A DNA stretch of 44,723 nucleotides from NCBI GenBank assembly GCA_947625555.1, contig CANQOT010000015.1, positions 1 through 44,723 of the forward strand. The letters run 5' to 3'. Positions 15,699-24,331 of this stretch are shown here, one piece after another. The position numbers and the translations under genes were made by a program. The stretch is from an uncultured Clostridia bacterium. Lineage in GTDB: Bacteria; Bacillota; Clostridia; Christensenellales; Borkfalkiaceae. The notes beneath the pieces are model-generated. The model ran no database searches and was not told the origin of the DNA. It was given only the letters and a program-made list of their open reading frames with translations. How positions within the stretch are numbered: position 1 is the first letter of the stretch; each line of letters begins with the position of its first letter.

Positions 15699-16694
15699 TC
15701 AATCGTAGAAGCGGCGGTCGGACTCGATCCCGAGATAGGGAAGCGGGTCTTTGGGCGTCTTATCGAAGGTGAGCACGAAGCAAAGGTGCGCTTCGTCGCT
15801 CTCGTAATTGGGACCGAATGCAACGGTGCCGATCTGCTCGCCCTGCGCCACTGCGTCCCCCACTTTGAGGGCGGGGTCGATGTCGATGCAGCGGTAGTAC
15901 GATTCCACCCCATCCGCATGCGCGATGATGAGCATGTCGCCTCCGAGGTTTGTGATGACGCCCGCGGCAGTCGCAAAGACGGGCGCGCCCGCCTCGGCGA
16001 TGAGGTCTACCCCGTTATGAAGATATTCCCACGGCATGATGTTCTCGCCGAAATACTTTGCGATGCCCGTGTATTGGACGGGGACGAGATAGGTGCCCGA
16101 GGGCCGCCCGCACTCCGTGCATACGCCGCCCTCGAAGGTGTGGACGGCCTTGCCGCTCACTTCGTCCGCGTGGGAGCAGGTCGCCTTGTGCCAGTGATGG
16201 GTCGCGTCGCTCGTCCAGCCCTCTTCGAAGGTGTGTGCGGCGAGCGGAAGGACTTCTTCTTTTACGAAGCCGCATTCCGTGCAGGTGGAAAGGGAGACGC
16301 CCTCCTCTTCGCAAGTGGCCTCGCGGATGACCCGCGCGGGCCCGAAGGTGTGCGGGAGAGCTTCTTCAAAGGAAAATTCCGCCTCGCGGCAGAGCGTGCA
16401 CTGCCTGAACGAGATGCCGATGGAATCGCACGCGGGCTCCAAAACGACCGTCCATTCGGGGAAAACGTGCTCGTGATCGGAGCCGTTTTCCGTTGTCCCG
16501 AGGTCGGTGATCGCGTGCGCAGCGAGCTCGGCTTTGAGCTCCGTCACCGTTCCGCGATAGCCGCAGGAGCGCGCCTTCGAATAGACCTTTTCGACCGTCC
16601 AATCCCCGCCTTCGCCCCCGCATGCCGCGACGCCGAACGAAAGAGCCGTTACCGCGGCGAGGCCGAGCGCCGCAAGGAGAAATTTCTTTTTCAT
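15699..16694 (-). CDS. lipoprotein with CxxC repeats and a degenerate M23 (LytM-like) peptidase domain
   Basis: The 331-residue protein has a signal peptide with lipobox VAAC (Cys25). A WTVEKVYSKARSCGYRGT module (32-49) is shared with its neighbour at 13501. About 130 residues of His/Cys repeats with CxxC pairs follow (CTLC, CTEC, CTEC). The C-terminal M23 domain (about 205-320) keeps the first metal pair (His226, Asp230 in YLHNGVDL). The usual HLHFE end is HLCF (His303, Cys305), and the usual Tyr-x-His is YYRC (Arg268). One metal ligand is thus Cys instead of His, so it may be inactive or altered. The ATG has GGAGG upstream. Confidence 0.8.
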   Translation of the reverse strand: MKKKFLLAALGLAAVTALSFGVAACGGEGGDWTVEKVYSKARSCGYRGTVTELKAELAAHAITDLGTTENGSDHEHVFPEWTVVLEPACDSIGISFRQCTLCREAEFSFEEALPHTFGPARVIREATCEEEGVSLSTCTECGFVKEEVLPLAAHTFEEGWTSDATHHWHKATCSHADEVSGKAVHTFEGGVCTECGRPSGTYLVPVQYTGIAKYFGENIMPWEYLHNGVDLIAEAGAPVFATAAGVITNLGGDMLIIAHADGVESYYRCIDIDPALKVGDAVAQGEQIGTVAFGPNYESDEAHLCFVLTFDKTPKDPLPYLGIESDRRFYD

Positions 16695-16805
16695 GACCGC
16701 CTCCGAAAAATTTCGTTTTCACTATAAAAACGCCTTTCGGGCGGAAATTACTCACCCTTTTGGAAAATTTATATAAAGTTGCCCCGAAACATCGGTTTTC
16801 CATAA

Positions 16806-16835
16806 ATTGTCCGCCGATTGAAGGCGGCGGACAAT
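16806..16835 (-). terminator. hairpin after the metallophosphatase gene
   Basis: The 11-bp stem attgtccgccg/cggcggacaat (16806-16816 with 16825-16835) lies 15 bases past the stop at 16851. The following T run is short. Confidence 0.6.
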
Positions 16836-16850
16836 TGACAATTTTACATT

Positions 16851-17537
16851 TTATCCGATGCAGACTATCTTTTGATAGAGTACGGTTTTTTTATCGGTCA
16901 AGTCGCCATCCATGTGATAATGGCCGAAATACCAATGCTTATACTTGACGATGTCCTCAAAGTAGGAGAGCAGTTGGTTCTCCGGATAGACGTCCGTCTT
17001 GCGGGTACGATCCCGAAGCGGAGGATACCAAAGTGCCTTTTCATCGCAGGAATGCGTGACGATATAGTCCACCGCATTGTTGTACCGTTTGAGATTGGCA
17101 ATGCCCTCATCCAATTCCTCGTAGCTGGGCAATTCCTGTGGCCACCAGCTTATTCCCTCCGTGCGCAAATACCTATCGATGCTGGTTGCGCCGCCGAACG
17201 TGAAAAAGCTCTTCCCCTCGATCTCAAATACCTGCCCACGCATCAAATGAATGATGTCCGGGCTGATTTTATGCACCTTCCCTCCGTTCCAGATTCCCAC
17301 AGGATAGGCATTGAGCATATCGAAATTTTCGTGGTTACCGTCTACGAACAGCGTGGTAAACGGCAGGCGGGCATACATGGAGAGCGTCGTCTCCATCCCC
17401 CGCTCGCTCCATACGCCGCCGAAATCCCCGGCAATGATCATATAGTCCTTTTTTGTAAGCTCCGGGTGCGCATCTGCGAAATAGAGTAGCTTCACAAAAT
17501 CATGCTGCCCATGTGTATCGCCCGTGATATAGATCAT
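16851..17537 (-). CDS. calcineurin-like metallophosphoesterase
   Basis: The start is set at the ATG at 17537, which overlaps the stop of the upstream GNAT gene as ATGA with an AAAAGG site. The 228-residue protein has the metallophosphoesterase motifs in order: GDTHGQHD, AGDFGGVW, DGNHENFD, VTHSC and FGHYHMDG. Such enzymes hydrolyse phosphomonoesters or diesters with two metal ions; the substrate is unknown. The overlap implies translational coupling to the GNAT protein. Confidence 0.88.
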   Translation of the reverse strand: MIYITGDTHGQHDFVKLLYFADAHPELTKKDYMIIAGDFGGVWSERGMETTLSMYARLPFTTLFVDGNHENFDMLNAYPVGIWNGGKVHKISPDIIHLMRGQVFEIEGKSFFTFGGATSIDRYLRTEGISWWPQELPSYEELDEGIANLKRYNNAVDYIVTHSCDEKALWYPPLRDRTRKTDVYPENQLLSYFEDIVKYKHWYFGHYHMDGDLTDKKTVLYQKIVCIG

Positions 17538-18454
17538 ACCTTTTCCGTCCTTTTGGATAAAAAGAGACAATTTGTCTTGAACCCGAATTTTTCATAGAGC
17601 CGCCTTGCACCCGTGTTGGGTGCGAACACTTCGAGCTGCGTGTAGTCGCATTCATGCTCCGCAAAATATTTTTCTGCGGCAGTAAGAAGCGCCGTCCCAA
17701 TCCCCTTGCCGCGCTCTTTTTCGGTCACGACAAGATCGCTGATGAAGCCGATCTTCGGGCAGGATGTGGTGATGTCCTGTTCCCCACCTCCTTGAAATAT
17801 CTTGCAAACGACAAGACCGACAACGCCCGCTGTGCCTTGCGCCAAAAACATCCTTCCTTCGTGTTTCTCGATCTCGCCCATGAGATACGCGAAGTAATCC
17901 TCGCGATAGTTTTCTTTTAGAACAATGACGCCCCTATCGTCCAAGGATGCAAGATGTGTTTGAAGTTCAACAAGCAAAGTCTTGGATTGCTCTGCATACG
18001 TTTCCTCATATTCGACCACGGCCACATCTTGGGGAAGGGCGACGGGTCGTGCCTGCATTTGCGTATTTCTCTGCGCTTCAAAATAATCGATAAGTCCATC
18101 ATCCTTGATCGATATCTGCCCTATACGGAAGAGCATCCAGGCAGTCTTCAAATAATCCGCCCATTCAATATTATAGTAATACAGCCTGTCGCCATTCTTC
18201 ATATAGATCACGACATACGGTTCGAGAAATTCCTCTTGCCGGCGAAAACGAATCATCAAAAAATCCTCTGCAGTGTAAGTCGTTTTGCACAATCTTCCAT
18301 CATGCAGGATGATATGGAAATATCCTTCCGAGAAGAACATATCTCCATCTTCGTACTCTTCTTTACCGACTTCGCCCAAATAACATTCGAATGCATTTTC
18401 GATGCATGTGCGTAATTTTTCTATAATTTTTCTTTCTGTCATGATAAATTTCAC
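17534..18454 (-). CDS. GNAT acetyltransferase with an unknown N-terminal domain
   Basis: The C-terminal half (about 155-306) is a GNAT domain with the acetyl-CoA loop ERGKGIGTALLTAAEKYF and the family end GARRLYEKFGFK. The first about 120 residues (FHIILHDGRLCKTTYTAEDF, MKNGDRLYYYNIEWADYL) form a separate beta-rich domain I cannot name. The start is ambiguous: GTG at 18454 sits close behind an AAGGA, and an ATG at 18445 is the alternative. The stop overlaps the phosphatase start, making a two-gene operon. Confidence 0.8.
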   Translation of the reverse strand: MKFIMTERKIIEKLRTCIENAFECYLGEVGKEEYEDGDMFFSEGYFHIILHDGRLCKTTYTAEDFLMIRFRRQEEFLEPYVVIYMKNGDRLYYYNIEWADYLKTAWMLFRIGQISIKDDGLIDYFEAQRNTQMQARPVALPQDVAVVEYEETYAEQSKTLLVELQTHLASLDDRGVIVLKENYREDYFAYLMGEIEKHEGRMFLAQGTAGVVGLVVCKIFQGGGEQDITTSCPKIGFISDLVVTEKERGKGIGTALLTAAEKYFAEHECDYTQLEVFAPNTGARRLYEKFGFKTNCLFLSKRTEKV

Positions 18455-18487
18455 ATTCCTTATTTATTATTTTGTTTCTTCTACGGC

Positions 18488-18949
18488 TTATTGCTTCAAA
18501 TCGCACAACTCAATTCCAAGTACACCATATTGACGCTCTTGTTCTGCTGAATAATATTGATACATACAATTGACCGCATCTGCGGGGGGCATGTCCGAAA
18601 ACCCTGCTTTTGCAAGCATATCGGGCATCTCAAACAGCTCCGCAAATGTTGGCGCACGATAAAGCGCCTTCACACGCGCACGGATCCACTCAGATCGATC
18701 CTTATTGTAAAACAAGGCGATATCGCCTTCACGGATCTCACGGCGCTTTTCATCATACAGCCGTACCTCCACCGTCTTTTCCCCGCGCTTCATCTGTTCA
18801 AACGGCAGATCCGCGAGGTGCATTTCAACGGCATCCTTCACGCGAACATTGTTCTGTTCGATAAACTCGGTAAACTCCATTAAACTCCTATCATACGCCT
18901 CTTCCCAGCTCTCGAAACGGGGATTTGTTTTTCTACGCTTCCTTTTCAT
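18488..18949 (-). CDS. ASCH-domain protein
   Basis: The 153-residue protein has a recognisable ASCH core: EMHLADLPFEQMKRGEKTVEVRLYDEKR followed by REGDIALFYN. ASCH domains are RNA-binding beta-barrels related to PUA and linked to RNA modification or coactivator roles. The ATG has an AGGAG site, and the gene has its own promoter (18963-18992), so it is likely separate from the FtsK-like gene just upstream. Confidence 0.85.
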   Translation of the reverse strand: MKRKRRKTNPRFESWEEAYDRSLMEFTEFIEQNNVRVKDAVEMHLADLPFEQMKRGEKTVEVRLYDEKRREIREGDIALFYNKDRSEWIRARVKALYRAPTFAELFEMPDMLAKAGFSDMPPADAVNCMYQYYSAEQERQYGVLGIELCDLKQ

Positions 18950-18962
18950 GATTCTCCTTTTA

Positions 18963-18992
18963 ATTATAGCATGACCTTTATAATGATTACAA
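18963..18992 (-). promoter_or_regulatory. promoter of the ASCH gene
   Basis: TTGTAA (18987-18992) lies 18 bases before TATAAT (18963-18968) on the minus strand, about 13 bases ahead of the start codon, so the leader is very short. Confidence 0.65.
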
Positions 18993-19028
18993 CATCACAT
19001 TTTCATTCTTCTGACCATCTGCTTGATA

Positions 19029-20849
19029 TCAATCACGGCGTCCGTATTTCTTGATAAATTCACTTTCCGTTATAAATATCCTGCGCCCTTTTGTTCTGTT
19101 AAAAGGAGAGACGTATCCCATCTTTTCCATCCATTCGATCGTTCTCGCGGCATGAAGGTAGCCGATGCCGCAAAGACGTTGCACAAGCGAAATAGATACC
19201 TCTCTCGTCCGGATCACGATCGCCAAGGCCTTTATGCAGTATGGATCGTCCGGATATTCCTGTGCGATCTCTTGGGCCGACACATTCTCCGCGCATGTGA
19301 ACTTATCACTTGCTTGTTCATCAAAATTGGCCTTATAAGTCTTTTTGGCCGCTGCAACGCCCGAAAGTAATACCTCATGCGGGATATAGGCTCCCCGGAT
19401 CCGCCTACATTGCACGTCGTCCCCTTCTCGTATGAGCATATCGCCGCATTCAAAAAGGTTTTCCGCGCCACATTCGCCGAGGATCATGTCAGAATTGCTT
19501 CTATCGCCCACCCGAAAAGCGATACGCGTGAATGCACTCATCTTGAGATCTGCCAGAATTGCATTGACGGGCTGCATTGCGAGTACAAGATGGATCCCCG
19601 CTTCGTTCGACTTTTGCATCAAATGCCGAACCTCTTCCCCGATGTTACACTTCGTCGCCAAAATAAAGTCCTCGTACCCATCCACAATGTAGACAATGCG
19701 GGGAAGTTTCTCCTCGTCATTTTTGCTCGCCGCGTTGTATTTTGCAATGTCCCTTTCGCTATTCTCCGCCAATTGGCCTTCGAAAAGCTGAAACCTGCGC
19801 TTTACTTCCTCATTTGCCCATTGAAGTGAATGAAAAAACTGTTCTGCACCTGTTATGATCTGTCCCGTAAGAAGATGCGGCATCCCATTGTAACATGCAA
19901 ATTCCGTGTTCTTTGCGTCACACAAGACAAGCCGGACGTCCTCGGGAGAATATCGCGCAATGAAAGTATAGATCATGGTGTGAAGAAAAGTTGATTTTCC
20001 CGAATGGCGCGATCCACCGATCAAAATGTGTTTCAGGAGGGCAATGTCGCCGTAAACATTCTCTCTCGCCTCATCTTTCCCAATAGCAAACATCAAAGAA
20101 TCCTCTTTATGCCACCGATCGTTTCCGTCATGGATCATCGTGTTCGCCAACACGATCTCGCGCTTTGTCGCATGAGGAGAACCCTCTGCGGATTTCGTTA
20201 AATCGTGACCGGCTTTTTCGGTCTCTTGGGTTATAACGGGCTCCCCTTCATCTTTGAAAGCGCCCTCTTCGCCATCGTCCGAATCATCGGTATCTTCGGA
20301 AACATCTATTCCATCATCTTCCCCCAAAATGTCATCTAACTCTTCCCGCATTCTTTTGAGAAGCTCCCACTTGGGAAATCCTCCCGCTCGCCGCAATACA
20401 TTAAGCGCTTCGATATCATCTTCGTCAAAATCGCAAGAGTCCGCATCGGGATCATCGGCACCATCCTCGAAGTCCGATTCTTCAAATGAGACCATTTTTG
20501 TGTTTTTTCTGGAATTTTTTGTGATGACCCACTCGGAATCCAACAGCTTGTTAAGCCTCATCGAGCCTCTTTTCGAACTGCTTTGTTGCTTTCTCCCTTT
20601 TGCGTATTTTAAGATGACCTCCCGAAGGACTTTAATACCGATCAAGATATCGTAGATATCCTGCTCTCTCTTGCGGATGTATTTCTTTTCTTCTAAACCT
20701 AAGAGTCCTTCTATAATTTTGTATAACTTAAACGCACTTGTCCTCTCGGGGGTCATCTCATCGATCTCTTTTGCGGTGATTGTTTTTTTGCCCTTATTCA
20801 AATTCTCAAGCATGCCTCGCAGCGCGGCCCATTCATAATCGATTTCCAT
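19029..20849 (-). CDS. soluble FtsK/SpoIIIE-like ATPase with winged-helix tail
   Basis: The 606-residue protein lacks the membrane segments of FtsK. Residues 1-100 are helical and 100-225 are an acidic, low-complexity linker. The motor domain (about 240-500) has Walker A GGSRHSGKST (278-287). Its Walker B region is IVYIVDGYED, where the usual Asp-Glu is Asp-Gly. The C-terminal about 70 residues (DDPYCIKALAIVI, VQRLCGIGYLHAARTIEWME) match the FtsK gamma winged helix that reads DNA. In canonical family members this motor pumps double-stranded DNA. The start overlaps the upstream FtsH-fusion gene by 17 bases, so the two are translationally linked. Confidence 0.85.
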   Translation of the reverse strand: MEIDYEWAALRGMLENLNKGKKTITAKEIDEMTPERTSAFKLYKIIEGLLGLEEKKYIRKREQDIYDILIGIKVLREVILKYAKGRKQQSSSKRGSMRLNKLLDSEWVITKNSRKNTKMVSFEESDFEDGADDPDADSCDFDEDDIEALNVLRRAGGFPKWELLKRMREELDDILGEDDGIDVSEDTDDSDDGEEGAFKDEGEPVITQETEKAGHDLTKSAEGSPHATKREIVLANTMIHDGNDRWHKEDSLMFAIGKDEARENVYGDIALLKHILIGGSRHSGKSTFLHTMIYTFIARYSPEDVRLVLCDAKNTEFACYNGMPHLLTGQIITGAEQFFHSLQWANEEVKRRFQLFEGQLAENSERDIAKYNAASKNDEEKLPRIVYIVDGYEDFILATKCNIGEEVRHLMQKSNEAGIHLVLAMQPVNAILADLKMSAFTRIAFRVGDRSNSDMILGECGAENLFECGDMLIREGDDVQCRRIRGAYIPHEVLLSGVAAAKKTYKANFDEQASDKFTCAENVSAQEIAQEYPDDPYCIKALAIVIRTREVSISLVQRLCGIGYLHAARTIEWMEKMGYVSPFNRTKGRRIFITESEFIKKYGRRD

Positions 20850-23800
20850 GTTTCTCTTTCTCCTTTTCGCATAAATTTCTCAAATCCGTTTGGTCGATAT
20901 TGACCTTTTCGAGGAGTGCGTTGGATACGCTTCTTATTTGTTCGAGATTGGATTCTATTAAAGAGCGCGCCCGTACACTTTGCGACTGGATGAGCGTCTT
21001 TACCCGTCGCATGACCTGCGGAGACGAGCGCTGAATCTGATCGATAAAGACGGGGAGATCGTCATCCATGCCGTACTCGCAAAACATACTTACCGCAAGT
21101 TCTGTCGCAGCCTTTAGGTCGCTGCTTGCACCCGAAGTAATGCCCGCCTCCCCATAAAAGGACCGCTCGGCTTCCCTACCCGCCATCATGATTGCAATGC
21201 GATCCAAACATTCCTCTCGGGAAAGCACAGTAATACCTTCATCGCCATAGTACACATATCCACCATAGCCGCCACGAGCGCCAATGGTCGCATATGAGGG
21301 CATCAGACCCAACAGGGAGGAGACAACAGCGTGTCCCGCCTCGTGAATCGCAGTATGTTGCAATTCCCTTTCTCCCCGTTGTTTGCTCTCTCCATCCGCA
21401 TATCGCTCAAAAGCCTCGTTCAAAAGAACATCTGCGATTGTTTTCCCCTCTCCGCTATATGCCTCCCGAAGGGCATTTTGAAGTACATTATCCAGCTCTC
21501 CGAGCGACCAACCGATCGAACGCCTTGCAAGATTTTCAATCATCCGTGAAGATACCTCATTTTGATATTGGGAAATCCGATCGGACAAATAGCGCTTCCG
21601 TGCTTCGGAATCGGGCAAATCAATATGTATCTTGCGGTCAAACCGACGCAGGAATGCAGGGTCAAGAAGCGTCTTGCCTTTCTTAAAGTTAAAATTCGTA
21701 GCTGCGATCAAGAAAACCGGGACATCCGAATTATCTGCAAACCCATCCATTTCTGAAAGGAGAGCATTGAGTGCTTCCGTACTACCTTCGTTTACGGAAT
21801 CCTCTCTCGCTTTGGCAATCGCATCAATTTCATCGATAAAGATCACGGCGGGAGCATATTTTCGCGCGGTCACAAACAGATCCCGCACGGCTCGGGCGCC
21901 TTCGCCCTGCCATTTTTGCCTGAATTCGGAAGCATTTTTTTGGATAAAAGGGAGATGCGCTTCGTGGGCAAATGCTTTCGCAAGCATAGTTTTCCCCGTA
22001 CCCGGATCGCCCTCCAATAATATCCCGCGCGGTAACCGCAACCCCTTCCGGATATATTTTTTGGGGTCTTTCAAAACGGTCAGGATCCGAATCATCTCCT
22101 CCTTGGCATCTTTTGCCCCATATATATCGTCGAATTGAATATTCGGTATTTCCCGTTTGGTTGCAAATTTCTCAATATCACCGGCATCTTGGGCCAAAGT
22201 AACATCGATATGCGTGATGGATAAGATCGCCGTCTGCGGGGGTTCGAAGGAATAAGCAGTTTGAAATCTTACGACTTTGTTGGCGCGAAACAGGGTCTGC
22301 GCAACGTCGGTAAATTTCGATCCGCTCAAAATTTCCCCCACCCATTCGGCCAAAAATCTTTTTCTCCCGCGAAAAACGTCGGTCGCTCCATGATCCAGAT
22401 AAAACAGAAGCGGCACATCCGATGTTGCATTTAGATGATAGACATAGACAGGGATCGCCTCCCGCTCGGTCAAAGAACCGAATAGCCGTCCGGAAAAGTT
22501 CTTTTCTTCCTCTTCCGAATCCAATATTGCCAGAGAGATATCTCCGCCCTTCACCGCATCCTCAAATGAGGTTCCGTCCGAAAAAAGAATTTCGGCCTCA
22601 TCGGATTCGTACTGACGGAAAATCTTTCTATGCACCTTCTTACAGCAGACCAAAACACGCGTCTTGTTGTGGCTATGAAACACCTCCTCTGCTTCGGGCG
22701 ATTCGGTGGCCGAGTCAAACTCACATCGCACTGCGATGAACGGTCTTTTCTGTGCACGATTCAGTTCTACCAGCCGAACGAGGTTCTTCGAAAAAAATTC
22801 CTTTACCGCTTTGATCACCACGCGAATGTCCGCTTGTTCTCCGATTCCGAGAATGATGAGCTCCGCCAGCATCTTCCTGTTTACTTGTAGCTCCAAACCG
22901 TATTTATCTCTATAATATTTTTCTTCTTTTGCAATTTCTTTTACCGTGATCCGATGCAAGATTTCGGGACGCAATTTGTTAAAAAGAATGATTTTCCCTG
23001 TAGATAAACGGGAAATGAGCGCATTCGAAAAATATGGCGTTTGCGTCTGCGGATTCACTTCCGTCCTCAATGCCCGAATGATTACCGACTGTGAAACATT
23101 CGAAAGGTTATATGTCGTAAGAGATCTGTCATAGAGCTGTTTCCCAATATTCATGATTACGATGATAATAACGTTTCGGAAACTGACAGTCCGTTCTGTA
23201 AACAAATCCTTCGTTTCTCCGCGATCAAATACTTGCAAAAATCTGTTCTGTACGTTTGCATGCGCTTTTTCGAACTCATCCAAAATGACGACCGAAATGG
23301 GGTTTTCTTCAACAAAAGAAGTAAGACTCCCCTTTTCGGCGGCCTTAAAAGACCGATTCACGCCAAACAAATCGCAAAGACCGATTTCCCGGTCGTTGAA
23401 AGTGCTCATGTCGAGATGTAAAATGGGGCGATGGAGTGCCTCGGCAATCCTTTCCCCCATCATCGTCTTGCCCGCTGCGGAGGGCCCCATAAACGTTAAA
23501 AGCCCTCCGACGGCGTGCACGTTTTCACGGTTATTGATGCCGAAAAGATACTCTTTGACCGCTTGTACGGCATACGCCTGACCTTCAATATCGGAAAGAT
23601 GAGAATCCAACTCTTTAATCAAAGAGTAATCCTCAGTCAGTTTTACCTCGGTATATTGGGGGGTATTGCCGTTTACATTCACATATACTTTTTGACTTTT
23701 TACAATGCTTTTCTGCCTCACGGTCACACCCCCTTTTCGCTTCGTGCCGGAATGAAGCGGCTCCTCTTTTTCCTTTTGTTGGATAATATTTGATAAAACA

Positions 23801-23889
23801 GAACAAGAATTTTGTTTCGCCGTCTTTTTATCGGCGATCTGCCGCAAAACCGCAACAAGATTGCAGATTGATGTTGTTTTATCGCTCAT
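20833..23889 (-). CDS. soluble ClpB-like AAA+ / receiver-like / FtsH AAA-M41 protease fusion
   Basis: The start is set at the ATG at 23889 (AAGGAG upstream), giving 1018 residues. A first AAA+ module of ClpB/ClpX type spans about 95-385, with Walker A GPSAAGKT (135-142) and Walker B VVILDEFEK (200-208). A receiver-like alpha/beta domain follows (about 410-525, RVLVCCKKVHRK, ISLAILDSEEEE). The FtsH part begins near 580 with Walker A GDPGTGKT (627-634) and VIFIDEID (682-689). The M41 zinc site HEAGH (849-853) has a third ligand candidate Asp924 in SGASSDLKAAT. All protease residues are present. FtsH normally has two membrane segments; none is here, so this should be a cytoplasmic unfoldase-protease. 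It overlaps both neighbouring genes. Confidence 0.88.
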   Translation of the reverse strand: MSDKTTSICNLVAVLRQIADKKTAKQNSCSVLSNIIQQKEKEEPLHSGTKRKGGVTVRQKSIVKSQKVYVNVNGNTPQYTEVKLTEDYSLIKELDSHLSDIEGQAYAVQAVKEYLFGINNRENVHAVGGLLTFMGPSAAGKTMMGERIAEALHRPILHLDMSTFNDREIGLCDLFGVNRSFKAAEKGSLTSFVEENPISVVILDEFEKAHANVQNRFLQVFDRGETKDLFTERTVSFRNVIIIVIMNIGKQLYDRSLTTYNLSNVSQSVIIRALRTEVNPQTQTPYFSNALISRLSTGKIILFNKLRPEILHRITVKEIAKEEKYYRDKYGLELQVNRKMLAELIILGIGEQADIRVVIKAVKEFFSKNLVRLVELNRAQKRPFIAVRCEFDSATESPEAEEVFHSHNKTRVLVCCKKVHRKIFRQYESDEAEILFSDGTSFEDAVKGGDISLAILDSEEEEKNFSGRLFGSLTEREAIPVYVYHLNATSDVPLLFYLDHGATDVFRGRKRFLAEWVGEILSGSKFTDVAQTLFRANKVVRFQTAYSFEPPQTAILSITHIDVTLAQDAGDIEKFATKREIPNIQFDDIYGAKDAKEEMIRILTVLKDPKKYIRKGLRLPRGILLEGDPGTGKTMLAKAFAHEAHLPFIQKNASEFRQKWQGEGARAVRDLFVTARKYAPAVIFIDEIDAIAKAREDSVNEGSTEALNALLSEMDGFADNSDVPVFLIAATNFNFKKGKTLLDPAFLRRFDRKIHIDLPDSEARKRYLSDRISQYQNEVSSRMIENLARRSIGWSLGELDNVLQNALREAYSGEGKTIADVLLNEAFERYADGESKQRGERELQHTAIHEAGHAVVSSLLGLMPSYATIGARGGYGGYVYYGDEGITVLSREECLDRIAIMMAGREAERSFYGEAGITSGASSDLKAATELAVSMFCEYGMDDDLPVFIDQIQRSSPQVMRRVKTLIQSQSVRARSLIESNLEQIRSVSNALLEKVNIDQTDLRNLCEKEKEKHGNRL

Positions 23890-24199
23890 TTTTACTCCTT
23901 TTTTGTGCTCGCTGCAAAGCTCCGTAATATTCCGCAAAGATTGCGTCAGAAAGCGACTTTTCCTTTACTGCGCGGAAAATCCCCTTTGTATCCACGGAAA
24001 ACACAAGGGCGGCATGGACACCCAGTCCCTCAATGGGGGCAAGCGGTCGAAGAATACAATAAAGGCCTCCTTTGCGCTGCACGGCAAAAATCTGCTCGAA
24101 GTCAATTTGGTTCCTTTGACGGTTTTTTAGGGTTATCGGTTCTCTTTCATTTGCATCAAAAAGTGTTCTGCGAATACATTCATAACTTTTGTCTTTCAT
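23879..24199 (-). CDS. small protein upstream of the FtsH fusion
   Basis: The 106-residue protein has a strong AGGAGG site before its ATG and overlaps the FtsH-fusion start by 11 bases. The central part (FEQIFAVQRKGGLYCILRPL, then AALVFSVDTKG) resembles the short beta-rich DUF1292-type fold, but this is only a pattern impression. It may be an adaptor or subunit of the protease. A terminator upstream (24273-24311) suggests that it opens a third transcription unit. Confidence 0.75.
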   Translation of the reverse strand: MKDKSYECIRRTLFDANEREPITLKNRQRNQIDFEQIFAVQRKGGLYCILRPLAPIEGLGVHAALVFSVDTKGIFRAVKEKSLSDAIFAEYYGALQRAQKRSKNER

Positions 24200-24272
24200 A
24201 CACCCTCCTGTTATTTCTCTTATCTTCTCTTTGCGTTTGCTTCATTTATAAAAATTTTATCTCATTAGATAG

Positions 24273-24311
24273 AAAAAAGGTGCCTTGGCAAGAAACCCTT
24301 GCAAGGCACCT
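24273..24311 (-). terminator. strong terminator after the macro-like/HTH gene
   Basis: A long stem (24278-24292 with 24298-24311, one bulge) is followed on the minus strand by TTTTTT. It lies 20 bases past the stop at 24332. Confidence 0.88.
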
Positions 24312-24331
24312 GATTCATCTACACTCTCTCG

